Shown one piece after another: positions 35,912-48,079 of a stretch of 64,000 nucleotides of DNA. The position numbers and the translations under genes were made by a program. Origin of the DNA: Pontederia crassipes (taxonomy: Eukaryota; Streptophyta; Magnoliopsida; Commelinales; Pontederiaceae); the NCBI GenBank assembly GCA_030549335.1, contig CM060183.1, positions 35,338,768 to 35,402,767 on the forward strand. The letters are read 5' to 3'. Numbering within the stretch: position 1 is the first letter of the stretch; every line of letters starts with the position of its first letter. Under the pieces are notes generated by a model. That model saw only the letters and a program-made list of their open reading frames with translations. It made no database searches and was not told the origin of the DNA.

Positions 35912-36789
35912 GCATCCTCATGATTCTGGGTTACCAAACTAATTAATTAATCTGAACTTTGTATATGTTAAATTGGTTGGGTTGTAATCAATTGGAAGTT
36001 AATGGTGGTGTCACCCAACTCGATCTAATTAATTTGATCACCGGTATCAAGTAATAATATATTTAACCCTCACACGCTTAGTGGGTAAGAAATAATTAAA
36101 CTAAACCTTTTATAGACCAACAAGCTATTCGAAAATAATATATTTAAATAAAAGGTTCGACAATACCAAATCTGATCATGAATCTTTATTCTGAAAATGA
36201 AATGGCAGGCCAAAAGGAATACTGTCCTCATCAAATCTTTGATAAGAAGCATCAGGTATTAATAAAAATATTAAGAATTCTCCTTTGACATGGAAAATAA
36301 TTATGCCAAATCTGATGTCCCTAATTAATCGATGATATTGTAGATATTTTTAAAGAATTTTTCACTAAAAAGAATCTGCCAATTACCCACACGCGTATGG
36401 TGTCACTAAATCGATGCTAAATCGTGGCTAAAAGAATTAACCACTTATTAGCGTCGACATAGTATCGCATCATTGGGACACCTGGATCTTGTAATCATTA
36501 GCGTCACAATGGCGCCAAGCGTGTGGACAATGCTAGTAGCATCACATGTTGACTCTATGACGACGTTACGATGACACGAAAAGTTTTGTTGTGAAGCACT
36601 CATGTGCATCTCTAATTTGACGCTAAAGAGGTGTTGATGTCGTGAATGCTAACGTGACGCCAACTAGACGCTAAAATGCAACGATACCGAAGCTAATGCG
36701 GCGATAAAAATAATCGCTACCTTGCCGTGCGGTACTTTGACGCTAATGCGTCGCTAAAAGCGGCAATGCCTTTGTGGCAATACTTCGAC

Positions 36790-38180
36790 TTTTCTTAGAA
36801 ATTTTAAGTTTCGATTGAATCCAAACTTTATCCTAAGCCTCAGTGATGATTAGGAAACATATTTGCTCATATTTGAAGTTTTAGATGATTTTAAAGATAA
36901 TTTTCTTGTTTAACATAAAAAGACTTCGAATCAAACTGAAACTCTACGAAAACTCTTAAGACTCCTACAAGATATATATAAAGGCCTTAGGAGACAGAAA
37001 ACAGTGTGCTTGAGACCTTGAGAGTCGTGCTTATTGCAGAAGAAACATATTCAGGTTGAAGAAGATTGCTGGAGAAGGAGGAGCAACTCAGCGTCAAGGC
37101 TTTGAGATCATTCCAGAGATCATCTAAAGAAAGAATTCATGTTCTCTTCTTATTGTTTAGATGCTCACTACCCATGATTTTTATGCTTAATTAATTATGT
37201 AATAGAGATCTTTAATCTTTACGAGAAAACTTCATGAACTCGATTGTTAGATCTGAACTAATATAGTTATTTTAATTTCTTTTATTTATGATTGTTGTTT
37301 ACTTACTGATATTATTCTATTCTAAGATAAGACTAAAAACCAAGTCTAGGGTGATTAGTTTTAGGATTTAACAATTTTCAGCAAATCGTTCTTTAACTTA
37401 AAATTGAAGCAATCAATCATAACACGTCTTGTAATTCATCGTTTGTGCTTGATTATGTGCAGTCAAATCGTTTTTACACAACGAGAATAATTAATTATTA
37501 GTTTAGGATATACAACTTAATGCATATTAATATCTTTCTTAACTGAAGTTCATCATTTGTGATCTTAAGTTTTGTGAGAGTTAAGATAGTTTGACTTACT
37601 CAGCGTAGAAGTCATTAATTTAGGTAATCATAATTCGTCTCAAGAACTGAATCTATTTATCATTGTTATTATTCAATCATCATCGTGATTCATGTTATTT
37701 AATCATCATCATTAATTATTCATAATCCTTAGGTTCAACACCAATTTATTTATTTTTTGTTATTTATTTTTTTTGCACATTTATTTTATGCTTTTATATC
37801 ACAACACTCTTTTTCTCTTAGTGAATTATTAGGATAAATTAGATTTGACTAATGTCTCGTGAGTTCGACACTCTACCCTCTACTTTATTACTTGATACAA
37901 TTAGTGCACTTGCTAGCAATATATTGACATGTGTGCATACACATCTAGGTATGTGTACTATGTCATATATATATATATAATATAAAGTATACATGTATGT
38001 ATATATAAATGTGTATATGTTTACATGCATCAATACATCGATATTTAGGAGTACATATGTAGGTAATACATATAATGAAGCTAACATATAGTATACGAAT
38101 ATATACGTAGGTAATACATATAATATAGGTAACATATATATATTTAATCTATTTATTCATTAAACTATAGTATAGGTAAC
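36790..38180. other. Possible LTR-derived fossil stretch
   Basis: AT-rich sequence with a TATATATAAAGG box near 36975, then a long non-coding run ending in CTCGTGAGTTCGACACTCTA-type text near 37860 and CAATTAGTGCACTTGC. That pattern is like the LTR or leader of old Ty3/gypsy elements. No protein domain is visible. From 37930 to 38180 it becomes TATA-rich simple sequence. Family assignment is weak. Confidence 0.3.
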
Positions 38181-38689
38181 ATATGGTATAGGAATACATA
38201 TGTAGGCGTCGACATAGCATTGTTATGTGACGCTAATTAGCGATCCAATTGTCGATGCCAAAATAGCACAAGATATCGGCGCCCATATCGACTTCGTCAT
38301 TAGCGTCGATATAGCATCCACGCTTTGTGATGCTAAGATAGCATCACGACCTATGGGAACTTAAGGAATGATGGAAGGGAATAAAAAGAAAAGAGACGAA
38401 AGAAAATCGAAATGAAATAATGAAATAAAAATAAAGAATAAAACAAAAAATTAAGTAGATAGAAAAAATAAGTAGAAGATAGAAGAGCCCAGATTCGAAA
38501 TGAACAAATTCAAACTCGAAAAGGATCTTTCTGATTCTCGAAGAATGAGGGGCAAGGGGATTGATCGAGAAAGATTTCTTATTCTTATTCTAATTAGATA
38601 ATTACAAGATCGTGATTTGATCCGCATATGTTTGGTAAAAAGAATAATCTTCCCCTTTGATCATAAATGGAAAGTGTTCAATTGGAACA

Positions 38690-38852
38690 CGAAAAACTTG
38701 GGGGGTGGTGAATTAGTAGCAGTAGGCGGCAAAGTCGCTTTGTTACCTATTCCATTAGGAACCGCGGATTTTCTAGTCCATCACATTCATGCATTTACAA
38801 TCCATGTAACTGTATTAATACTACCGAAAGGTGTTCTATTTGCTCGCAGTGC
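38690..38852 (+). pseudogene. psaA: Plastid psaA-like fragment in nuclear DNA
   Basis: An open stretch encodes [20 protein letters not shown], then [20 protein letters not shown] and KGVLFARS, an internal block of photosystem I protein PsaA (one of about 750 residues). It breaks off right after ARS, where PsaA would go on. The frame continues leftward into other text ([16 protein letters not shown], from 38617), and 38430-38690 also looks plastid-like but I could not place it. Stops and repeats on both sides exclude a working gene. It sits between two blocks of CACTA subterminal repeats. Confidence 0.85.
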
Positions 38853-39088
38853 CTGTCAACGTCAATATTGCGCTACAATCTATCATGCATTTTCTCATTT
38901 TCGCACTCGATAATAGCACCGAAGCAGCGTCTCTAGGGCGCCGCATTTAGTGTATGCGCATTGTAACGCCAATGCGGCACTAAGCTGAAGCTATGTTGAC
39001 GCAGTTAGCATCTCTTATTGGTGACGCAATGTCGACGCTACATGGATGGTATTTGCGCCGATGTAGTAATTGTCGCTGCTACTCGGCA

Positions 39089-40010
39089 CACTATAAGAAA
39101 ATGGCTAATTTGCGACGGATATTTTTCTAACGATATGAATCCTTCGCATTTTTTGACGGCAATTGTGACGGATAGGAAAATCCATCTGAATTACCGAAGG
39201 CCAAAAAGTCCTTTACTACTACGGACGGAAAAACTCCGTCGATACATTACCGACGAGTATAGCCTTCAGAATTACCAAAGGATTTAAATCCGTCTGTAAT
39301 TCGAAAGGTTAGACCCTTCGGTAACTATATTTATAATAATATATATGTAATATAATATAAATATATATCCAGTATTTTATTATTAAATTATTATTTTATT
39401 ACCGAAGGATAGTGCTGATAATTCCGAAGGATTTTACCCGTAAGTAATTAAAATAATATCATTTATTATCAATGTTTTTATATAATAATATTATTAAACA
39501 TTAATAATAGTATATGTATTGATATTAATTATATGTATTAATATATATATATGATTATAAACATTAGTAATATAATCTTATATTATAAATAATTTAAATA
39601 AATAAAAAAGAGATATGTACTATATTATAGACAATAATAATAATATATATTTTTATTTATCCAAGGATAGTGCCTTCGAAATTAGTGAAGGATTTAGCAT
39701 CCGTCGATAATTTGGAAGAACATTACTCGTCGGTAATTACCGAAGAATAATCGAAATTACTGAAGGATTAACATTCATCGGTAATTTCGAAAGAAATACC
39801 CGTCGATAATTAAAATAGTATAATTTATTATCAATATAATATGATATTATTAATGTTTCTAATCAGATATATTAATATGTTAATATATATTATTAAATTC
39901 GACCAAATTTCCACGGTAATTATAAATTTATATATTTTAAGTATTTCAATTAATTTTATTCAAAATTCTATTACTCCTATAAATTTTATGATTATTAATG
40001 TTTTTAGTCG
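39089..40010 (+). mobile_element. Truncated CACTA-like element (CCGAAGGAT family)
   Basis: It starts CACTATAAGAAAATGGCTAA, a CACTA-type end, followed by TTTGCGACGGATAT and repeated CCGAAGGAT/ATCCGTCGGTAATT motifs down to about 39800, then AT-rich text. No right end with CTTGTAGTG was found, and no coding sequence. Confidence 0.6.
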
Positions 40011-40370
40011 TATATGTTCAAAGTAATGTCCTTGGATATTAGAATATTTTCTAGATTGTTAAGGTGACATTTAATACGGTTAGATGGGCTCCTAGAATGT
40101 CGTGGCTTATATGTCGTCTTTAATAACGAAACTTTGCATGTACTTTGAAATATATGCATGGTGGCCCAAGATCATTGACGCTGATGTGAAGTTGATTTTT
40201 TATAGGACGGGCTAGGATGATATGAGGATAGTGTCATTGGCATGTGTTTTGGGAGTGGGAACATGGTGTATGTTGTAACCATTGCCTATACCGATACTTT
40301 TTTTTCAGACCCATTACCAATGCCGATATTAAGCAGCAGTCACAAATTTATATTCATTTTTTATGATATT

Positions 40371-42206
40371 CACTACAAGAAAAACGTGAATTACCGACGG
40401 TCCGAACCATCGGTAATCAGCCCGAAAACCGTCGGTAACGCAATTACCGACGGTTTTTCAGTCGGAATCGATCCGTCCGAAAAACGCTCGTCGCAAACGG
40501 ATTTGCGACGGTTGAAAAAAATTCGTCGAAAATATCGACGGTTCTGGCCGTCGGAACAGTCCCCGACGGTTCGACCCGTCAAAATTTTTCGACGGTTGCA
40601 ACCGCCGGAAAAGTCCCCGGCGGTTCGAACCGTCGATATTTCCGATGGTTCCAACCGCCGGAAAAGGCTGGCGGTCCGAGCCGTCGAAATTTCCGACGGT
40701 TCCAACCGCTGGAAAAGGCCGGCGGTTCGAGCCGTCGAAACTTTTCGACGGTCCCAACTGTCGAAACTTTAGACGGTTGTCGCAACCGTCGATCTTTTGA
40801 CGGTCGCGATCGTCGCAAATAATTTTTTAAATATAAAAAAATTAGCGGCCGGATCCGGCCCGCCAGGAGGCCGGATCCAGCCCGCCTGGCGGCCGATCCG
40901 CCACCAGGAGGCCGGATCCGCCGTCAGGAGGCCGGATCCAGCCCGCCAGGCGGCCGGATCCGGCCGCCTGGAGGCCGATCCGGCCGCTGGAGGCCGATCC
41001 GGTCGCTGGAGGCCGGAACCGGCCGGCTGGCGGTCGGATCCGGCCGGCCACGGCCGGATCTGGCCGAGAGAGAGAGATGCCGGCGCGGAGCGAGAGAGAG
41101 AGATACGCCGGCGCGGGAGAGGGTCGCCGGTGCGGGAGAGGGTCGCCGGCGTCCGGCGTGGGAGGGTCGCCGGCGTCCGGCACGCGGGAGAGGCCGATCT
41201 CGCGGCGTAACCGGCGTCCGTGCTCGCGGCCGGGAGAGGGAGAGAGAAGAGGAGGAAGAGAGAGAGGAGTGGAGGGAGGAGGGAGAGAGAAGAGGGAGGA
41301 GGGAAAATATATAAAGGAAAAAAAGTGAAAATAAAGCGGGAAAAAGGGAAAAAAAGCGGAATAACGAAATTTTAATTACCGATGGTTTTGATCGTCGAAA
41401 ATATAAATAATAAATAATTTTATTTTATTTAATTATATATAATATTTATTTTTTATTTTATCGACGATTTGAACCGACGGTAATCTTTACCGATGGTCAA
41501 AACCGTCGGTAATTGCGACGGTTTGGATATCCGTCGGAAATTGCGGCGGATTTATCGACGGTTACGGCCTTCGAAAATTGCGGCGGATTTTGCGACGGAT
41601 GGATATCCGTCGAAAATATCGACGTTCCTAATCGTCGAAAAATTAAATAATTATATAATTAATTATATAATTAATTTTTTTAATTTCCGACGGTCGTGAC
41701 CGTCAAAAAATCCGTCGAAAAAATTTAATAATAATATTAAAATATATAATTTTTTTATTTCCGACGGTCCTTACCGTTGGAAAAGTCGTCGGAAATTGCG
41801 ACGGATGGATATCCGTCGAAAATATCAACGTTCCTAATCGTCGAAAAATTAAATAATAATATAATTAATTATATAATTAATTTTTTTAATTTCCGACGGT
41901 CATGACCGTCGGAAAATCCGTCGAAAAAATTTAATAATAATATTAAAAATATATAATTTAATTTTTTTATTTCCGACGATCGTAACCGTCGGAAAAGTCG
42001 TCGGAAATTACGACGGATGGATATCCGTCGAAAATATCGACGTTCCTAATCGTCAAAAAATTAAATTATAATATAAATTATTTCCGACGGTCATAACCGT
42101 CGAAAAATCCGTCGAAAATGGAACCGTCGAAAAATCCGTCGCAAATAGCGACAGATTTAGAATCGTCGAAAATTATCCATCGGAAAATCGCGATTTTCTT
42201 GTAGTT
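40371..42206. mobile_element. Non-autonomous CACTA element, complete (CGACGG family, copy 1)
   Basis: 1836 bp. The left end is CACTACAAGAAAAACG; the right end is GATTTTCTTGTAGTT, with the last base changed from the expected G. The 3-bp target duplication ATT is at 40368-40370 and 42207-42209. Subterminal zones are packed with CGACGGT/ACCGTCG repeats in both directions, able to form many hairpins. The centre is a GC-rich GGATCCGGCC minisatellite and GA-rich text. No transposase; the long open frames across it are products of the repeats. Confidence 0.92.
40845..41075. repeat. GC-rich minisatellite inside the CACTA element
   Basis: Imperfect tandem units of about 20-25 bp around GGCCGGATCC(GGCC) with GCCTGGCGG or GCTGGAGG links. 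The same array type recurs in the sister element at 61815-62110. Confidence 0.85.
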
Positions 42207-42229
42207 ATTATGCATGGATCAGATATATT

Positions 42230-45200
42230 TGTTAATTAATTCCTTGAATCATACTTTAATTGAAAATTTGTTTGGATCCTAGGAAATAAAAAGAAACATG
42301 TCTGACATATTTTGTATATTTCTTTATATGAGATTGTTAAGGAATTGATTTATTTCCTTATTACAAGGTAGGTGTCCTATTAAGGAATTGATTTATTTTC
42401 TTATTACAAGGTAGGTATCCTATTTTTGGGATTAATATAGAGTCTTAGTTGGTCTATAATTCCTATCATCTGTTAAAGGGAGTGCCTATATAAACTTCCT
42501 AAGGGGTTCAAAGAGAAATCAATATGATTTTGTAATCCTCTTCTGTTTCTTCCATCTAATAAAATTATGCGTCGCCTTAAATTTATCGGATTTTCTCGCG
42601 GTGCATAATTTCTCTCGTGCAAAAATCCTAACAAACTGGTATGAGAGCGAGGCTTCAACGGCGATCCTTCATCAGGCGTAGAGATGGCATCGCACAATGT
42701 GAACATCGAGAAATTCACGGGACGAAATAGTTTCAGTCTTTGGCAGATCAAGATGAGAGCACTTCTGAAACAACAAAGAGTCTGGGCGTCGCTCGCGAAC
42801 ATGCCGAAAAACAAACCAAAGGAGGGAAACTCGAAGGGCAAAGAAAAAGAGTCCGACCTCATAAGTTTGGCGGCACAGGAAGAGAAGGCGCACTCAATGA
42901 TCTTGTTGTGTCTGACGGATGAGGTTATTATCGAAGTCGCTGATAAAAAAATAGCGGCCGGTCTGTGGTCAAAACTTGAGAGTCTCTACATGACCAAGTC
43001 TCTGACCAATAAGTTACTGCTGAAGCAACGTCTGTTCGTCCTCTGCATGCAAGAAGGTACCCCTTTGAAAGATCATCTTATTTAGATGAATACTCTGTTG
43101 ATGGAATTACGAAATATAAATGTGAAGATTGAATATGAAGATGCTGCCTTACTTTCGTTGGTGTCTCTTCCTCTGTCGTACAAAAATTTCGTTCAGTCTG
43201 TTATCATCGGAAGAGACATAATTACTCTGGAAGAAGCAAGATCGAGTCTACATACTCGTGAACTTCGTCATAGGGTATCTGGCAAGACTGTAGAGACTCA
43301 GACCGCAGGATTGATAACAACCGAAGAAGAAGAACATCATTCCGAAGGACATCTGCAACCACTGCAATGAACTAGGTCACTGGAAGAATGATTGCCCCAA
43401 GAAGAAGAAGAAAAATATGGTTGCTATAGTAGCTCACCAGAATATCGAATCTGATAATGATTTGGTTCTTATGGTATCTGATCAAAGATGTTTAGAGAAG
43501 AGTTGGGTTATTGACTCATGATGTTCCTATCATATGACTCTGCACAGATAGTGGTTCTCAACTTATCAGAATATTGATGGCGGAAACATCATCATGGGTA
43601 ATGATGCAGCCTGTAAAATAGTTAAAATCGGCTCAATTCAGATAAGAAGTCATGACAATCGGATGAGAACATTGACAGAGGTCCGTCATGTTCCGCAACT
43701 AAAGAAAAATATGATATCGTCAGGAGTTCTGAACTCGAAAGGATGTCGGATGGATGCTGCAGGAGATGTTCTCACGGTCACCAATGGTGATGTTGGAGTC
43801 ATGAAAGGAGTCAGGCAAAAATCCTTGTGTATACTACAAGGCACAGTAATTTATGACGTGGCTGTAGTAGGTAGTTCGTCCAAATCAAAATAAGAAACAT
43901 CCAAGTTGTGGCACATGCGACTTGGACATATGAGTCAGAAAGGGATGAACATCCTCATCAAGCGCAATTTTCTGGATGGTCAGAAGATATATGAAATTAA
44001 ATTCTGCAAGCACTGTGTTTTCGACAAGCAAACACGACATCAACTCAATAAAGTTGTGCACAAGACGAAGGCACTCGAAGCTTTCAAACAATGGAAAACT
44101 CTGGTGTAGAACTAAACATCGAGAAAGGTGAAACGCTTTCGTACAGATAACGGTTTAAAATTCTGTTCGTTTGAATTTGATTAGTTCTGCAAGGATGAAG
44201 GCATTACGAGACATCGCACTGTCAGAGATACACCACAGCAGAATAGTATAGCAGAACGTATAAACATAACTCTTTTGGAGAGAGCACGACACATGCTCTC
44301 TAATTCTGATCTGAACAAGCCATTCTTGACTGAGGCTATTAGCACAGCATGCTATCTTGTCAATTGGAATCCTGCAATTGTGATCGCGATCAATCTGAAG
44401 ACTCTCATTGATATATGGTCAGGAACCTCTGCTAATTATAATAATCTGAAAGTCTTTTGGCTGTCCAACATATTATATGTTAGTGAAAGAAAGCTGGAAC
44501 CAAGGGTCAAAGAATGAGTCTTTGTGGGATATGGTGCAGGTGTAAAAGACTTCAGAATTTGATCTCCCTCAGAGCACAAGGTTATTCACAGCAGAAACAT
44601 ATCTTTTAATGAGATGTCTATGCTCAAACAGAAATCAGATATTGTTGACTCAGCAGAGGAGAGTGTCAACAAACAGGTGGAGTTTGCATCAACTCAAATT
44701 CAGAATGGACTAGGAGAATCTTATCAGGTTGAACAACTAGAGTCTGAGGAGCAAACAGAAAAAGCAACAACAAGTCTAGCTGCAGAATGTGTTCGGAGGC
44801 AAGTAGGTCCTCCTAAGCATTAATGACTTTGAGGACATGGTTGCATATGCATTTCAAGTAGTTGAAGAGGTAGAATCGCCAGATCAAGTTACAAGGATGT
44901 TATCGCATGTGCAGAATCAGAACAGGGGTTGACGACGACAGAGAGTATTTGATATCTGATTGTAGGATTCAATTCAAGATAGAGATTTGTTAATTAATGT
45001 CTTGAATCCTACTTTAACTGAAAATCTGTTTGGATCCCAAGAAATAAAAGGAAATATGTCTGACATATTTTGTATATTTTTTTCTCATGAGATTGTTAAT
45101 GAATTTATTTATTTCCTTATTACAATGTTGGTATCCTATTTTTGGGATTAATATAGAGTCCCACTTGGTCTTTAATTCCTATAAGTTAAAGGGAGTGCCT

Positions 45201-45340
45201 ATATAAACTTCTTAGAGGGTTCAAAGAGAAATCAATCTGTAATTCTCTTCTGTTTCTTCCATCTAATAAAATTCTATATCACCCTAAATTTCTCAAATTT
45301 TTTCGCGATGCATAATTTCTCTCGTGCAAAAATACTAACA
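42230..45340 (+). mobile_element. Fossil Ty1/copia LTR retrotransposon
   Basis: Two direct LTRs, 42230-42633 and 44988-45340, begin TGTTAATTAAT and end CTAACA; they share most text but differ in length and many bases, so the insertion is not recent. A primer-binding site like that for initiator Met tRNA follows the left LTR. Recognised parts in order: gag, a CCHC nucleocapsid knuckle, a protease-like stretch, and integrase-like text (the HMRLGHMS and RTDNG regions). The element is broken in several places and is a fossil. I found no target duplication at its ends. It lies 23 bp right of the CACTA element, inside FT segmental unit 2. Confidence 0.9.
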
Positions 45341-46136
45341 GTAACCAAGTAATTATTTCTCCTCATGTTAATCTAAATAATATTGGATGACTACCACACC
45401 TTTTATATATAGTCGTCCTCTCTTCTTTCAAGGAAAAAAATACAACGTTGTTCTACCTCAAAAAAGTTGTAGATTGTGATGTCACCTCCATTTGACACCG
45501 AGGAATCTGACATAAAGGTTAGGGGCAAAGTTGATGAAGCTATCTCTAATTGTCTGTTGTGTATAAAGTTATTATCGCGGTGTTGCCAAACATTAATTAT
45601 ATATAGAGATTGTAGCTTTTATGAATGATGCAGAAGGAATCAGCCATCTAATTGATAATACTACTATGCAAATGGTATACTGCCAATTGTTGGCAACCGT
45701 TGCCTGGTTTTATATCGATTAGATCCTTCGTGATGATGCACGGAGAACTAATCATGTCTTACTGCAGGCTGTGATCAAGCTTTTCTGATAATCATGTGGA
45801 GAACTAAGTTTGAGATCAATGCGATGTGACTGCCGAAGCTTACTGGTACCAACACAATCATCATATATATATTTCTCACCTCTTTCTCTGATAGCATATG
45901 ATCGGAAAAGCTTCCATTTTATTCATAACCAGCAATGCATTTATATGTACCATTACACTAATCATATATGTGCGCGTATATTAATTAGTATGTATATATG
46001 TTCTTGTTCTTTCTCTTATTGCCATAACCAGCTTTGCTTTGCATAAACAAAGCTTCCACTACTTAGGCCTTTTAGCAGAGGTCGGTCGCTATCATGCATA
46101 CTGTAAGCAGGGAGATATATGAGCTTAATTAATTAT

Positions 46137-47266
46137 TTAGTTTGGGTACATTCTCCTCCCTCCACAGCCCGCTTCCCTGCGGCAGTTGAAGTAGACGGCA
46201 GCGACAGGAGCGCCGAGGTTGTAGAGCTCCGCGAACCCTCTGGTATTGAAGTTTTGGCGCCACTGCGGCGCGTACACCGTCTGCCGGCCAAGTTGCTCGA
46301 ACAGCACGATCACGAAGCGGTGGATTCCCATGCTCGGCCGCGGACTCTCGTAGCAGATTACTTCGTTGCCTTCAAACATATATATATGCAGGTTGATATA
46401 TATGAACTCCATTGCTTGCAATGAACTATACGAAGAAGAAGAAGAAGAACCTACCAAAGTTTGGTGCAGTTGTTGCAGGAATGTCTGTAACCATCCTGAT
46501 TCATTCATTCATGGAACAGTTTGTCAGCATATAGTGCAACCTCTTGTATCGTCATAGCTATTTGGATCACAAATAATGCTACTATATAAGGAAGTTATTA
46601 CTATAATAAGATCGTTGATCGATATATCTCTGCACGTCTTTAATTAGTTTCAGTCTACACGTTCATGGCGAGAAGCTTAATATCTAGGACACAGTAGTAT
46701 TAATTTCCTTATTTCAGGCATCATGAGCAGTGTGATAGTTAGGATAAATCTAATAGTGCATAGTGTAATATATTCGCAATTAATTACCAATGCAAATATT
46801 CTCGAAGGCTTGGATTGCTTGGACTAGGTGCATCAGGGTCCACCATGATCTGCAGTACCACATGTAAAAGGAAAAATGACTTTTCTTTTGTTTTGTTGAA
46901 GAAAATGAATAAACGTATACAAATATTATGTCGAAGTATCTCTAGCTAGCTATAAAGTTGATCAAAAGGTTCATCGTAAATATACGTATATATATACTGA
47001 AGAAGGTGCATCTGTAAAAGTAAAACAAAGGCGTTTATATGTATGCATGCACGTATGGATAATATATATACCAAAGTGTAGAAGGTCCTGAGATCGTCGC
47101 CTCCCACTAGAACCCTCGGTTGGCTGACAACCTCAGAAGGCTTAAAGTCGCGTCTGTTGGTGACGTCCTTGGCTGCGTACCTCGCTCTCAGGCTCACACA
47201 TCTGGTGAAGGGATCCAAGACATCCCCCACCACCCTCCCCACCACCAATGGACCTGTCTCTTCCAT
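46137..47266 (-). CDS. FT-like: FLOWERING LOCUS T-like PEBP protein, copy 2
   Basis: Tandem paralogue of the gene at 34180-35350, on the same strand. Exons 47072-47266, 46788-46849, 46455-46495, 46137-46369 (195, 62, 41, 233 bp) give 176 residues. Differences read by eye from copy 1: D5G in [11 protein letters not shown]21T, G38R, T48S, Q53L, a Gln-to-Pro change in [11 protein letters not shown], and E-to-G in [10 protein letters not shown]. All PEBP hallmarks are kept: [29 protein letters not shown]. It shares the YAPQWRQNF loop with copy 1 (Gln at the FT Gly137 position). Introns are 222, 292 and 85 bp. A TATA box and a short GA repeat precede it. It looks intact; the replacement of the acidic residue in NTRDF/NTREF by Gly is unusual for the family. 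Confidence 0.96.
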
Positions 47267-47404
47267 GGTTTCAGGAGATCAACACAAAACTGCACGTGCC
47301 TATTATATAGAAAAGTCTGTCCAAGAGCACTTCCAGTGCGATCTATATATATTATATCCTACTTCTGGGTTCTGCCTGTGGGTAGCTTCGTTGCCTTACA
47401 TTAC

Positions 47405-47414
47405 CTATATATAG
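47405..47414 (-). promoter_or_regulatory. Probable TATA box of FT-like copy 2
   Basis: CTATATATAG about 139 bp upstream of the start codon on the gene strand, matching copy 1. A run of about 11 GA units follows at 47429-47450. Confidence 0.62.
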
Positions 47415-48026
47415 AGAAGACCAGAGCCAGAGAGAGAGAGAGAGAGAGAGGGATCTGCATGACTTTCAACAATATCTTCTCCTGCAGTGGATCAGAGCCT
47501 TGAAGAATCCGCTTTACCTTTCCATTGCATTCACCATTGTGGTGTTTCACAGCTTAAAGGTGATAGGCCCCCGTTTATTCTTTCCCCCTTTTTTTTCCTT
47601 TATTTGTACTGCGCACCTATTTTCCGAATCAGATTTATTTACCCCTAGATAAGCATATGGTGCGTGCATGAATCTTTGCTACTGAAATAATATATCCAAC
47701 TAAATAATTAATTAATCTGAACATTGTATATGTTAATAATCCAATTATCCAATTAGAAGTTAAGGGTGGTGTCACCCAACTCGAGCTAATTAATTTGATC
47801 ACCGATATCAAGTAATGTTCGAGCCTTCAATTTTCCATCAGTTACAAATTAAAACCCTCACAAGTTTAGTGGGTATGAAATAATTAAACTCTAGACCTTT
47901 TATAGACCAACAAGCTATTCAAATAAAGGTTCGATAATAACAAATCTGATCATGAATCTTTATTCTGAAAATGAAATGGCAGACCAAAAGGACATACTGT
48001 CCTCATCAGATGTTTGATAAGAAGTA

Positions 48027-48029
<3 letters not shown>

Positions 48030-48076
<47 letters not shown>
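48030..48076. repeat. (AT)n microsatellite upstream of FT-like copy 2
   Basis: A run of about 22 TA units. From here to 48613 the DNA is AT-rich flank with no gene seen. Confidence 0.93.

Positions 48077-48079
<3 letters not shown>

Larger units (their letters stand above)
36363..39088. mobile_element. CACTA-like element remnant (GACGCTA family) with inserts
   Basis: The left boundary near 36363 reads CACTAAAAAGAATCTGCC, a decayed CACTACAAGAAA-type end, exactly where homology to unit 2 stops. Subterminal repeats of GACGCTA/TAGCGTC type fill 36390-36780, 38190-38360 and 38920-39070. Between them sit an LTR-like stretch and a plastid-derived piece. No transposase recognised; the right end is not clear. 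Confidence 0.6.

Noticed and set aside
38617-38913. 98-codon frame as a functional plastid-type gene in the nucleus
   Set aside because: It covers only a small internal part of PsaA, with unrelated text on both sides and no targeting sequence; a nuclear plastid fragment.
40242-40772. 176-codon open frame (SDGSNRRKRPAVRAVE type) and similar minus-strand frames here and at 61414-62122
   Set aside because: They are translations of the CCGTCGG/GGATCCGGCC repeats of CACTA elements; the same peptide pattern appears in several frames and both strands.
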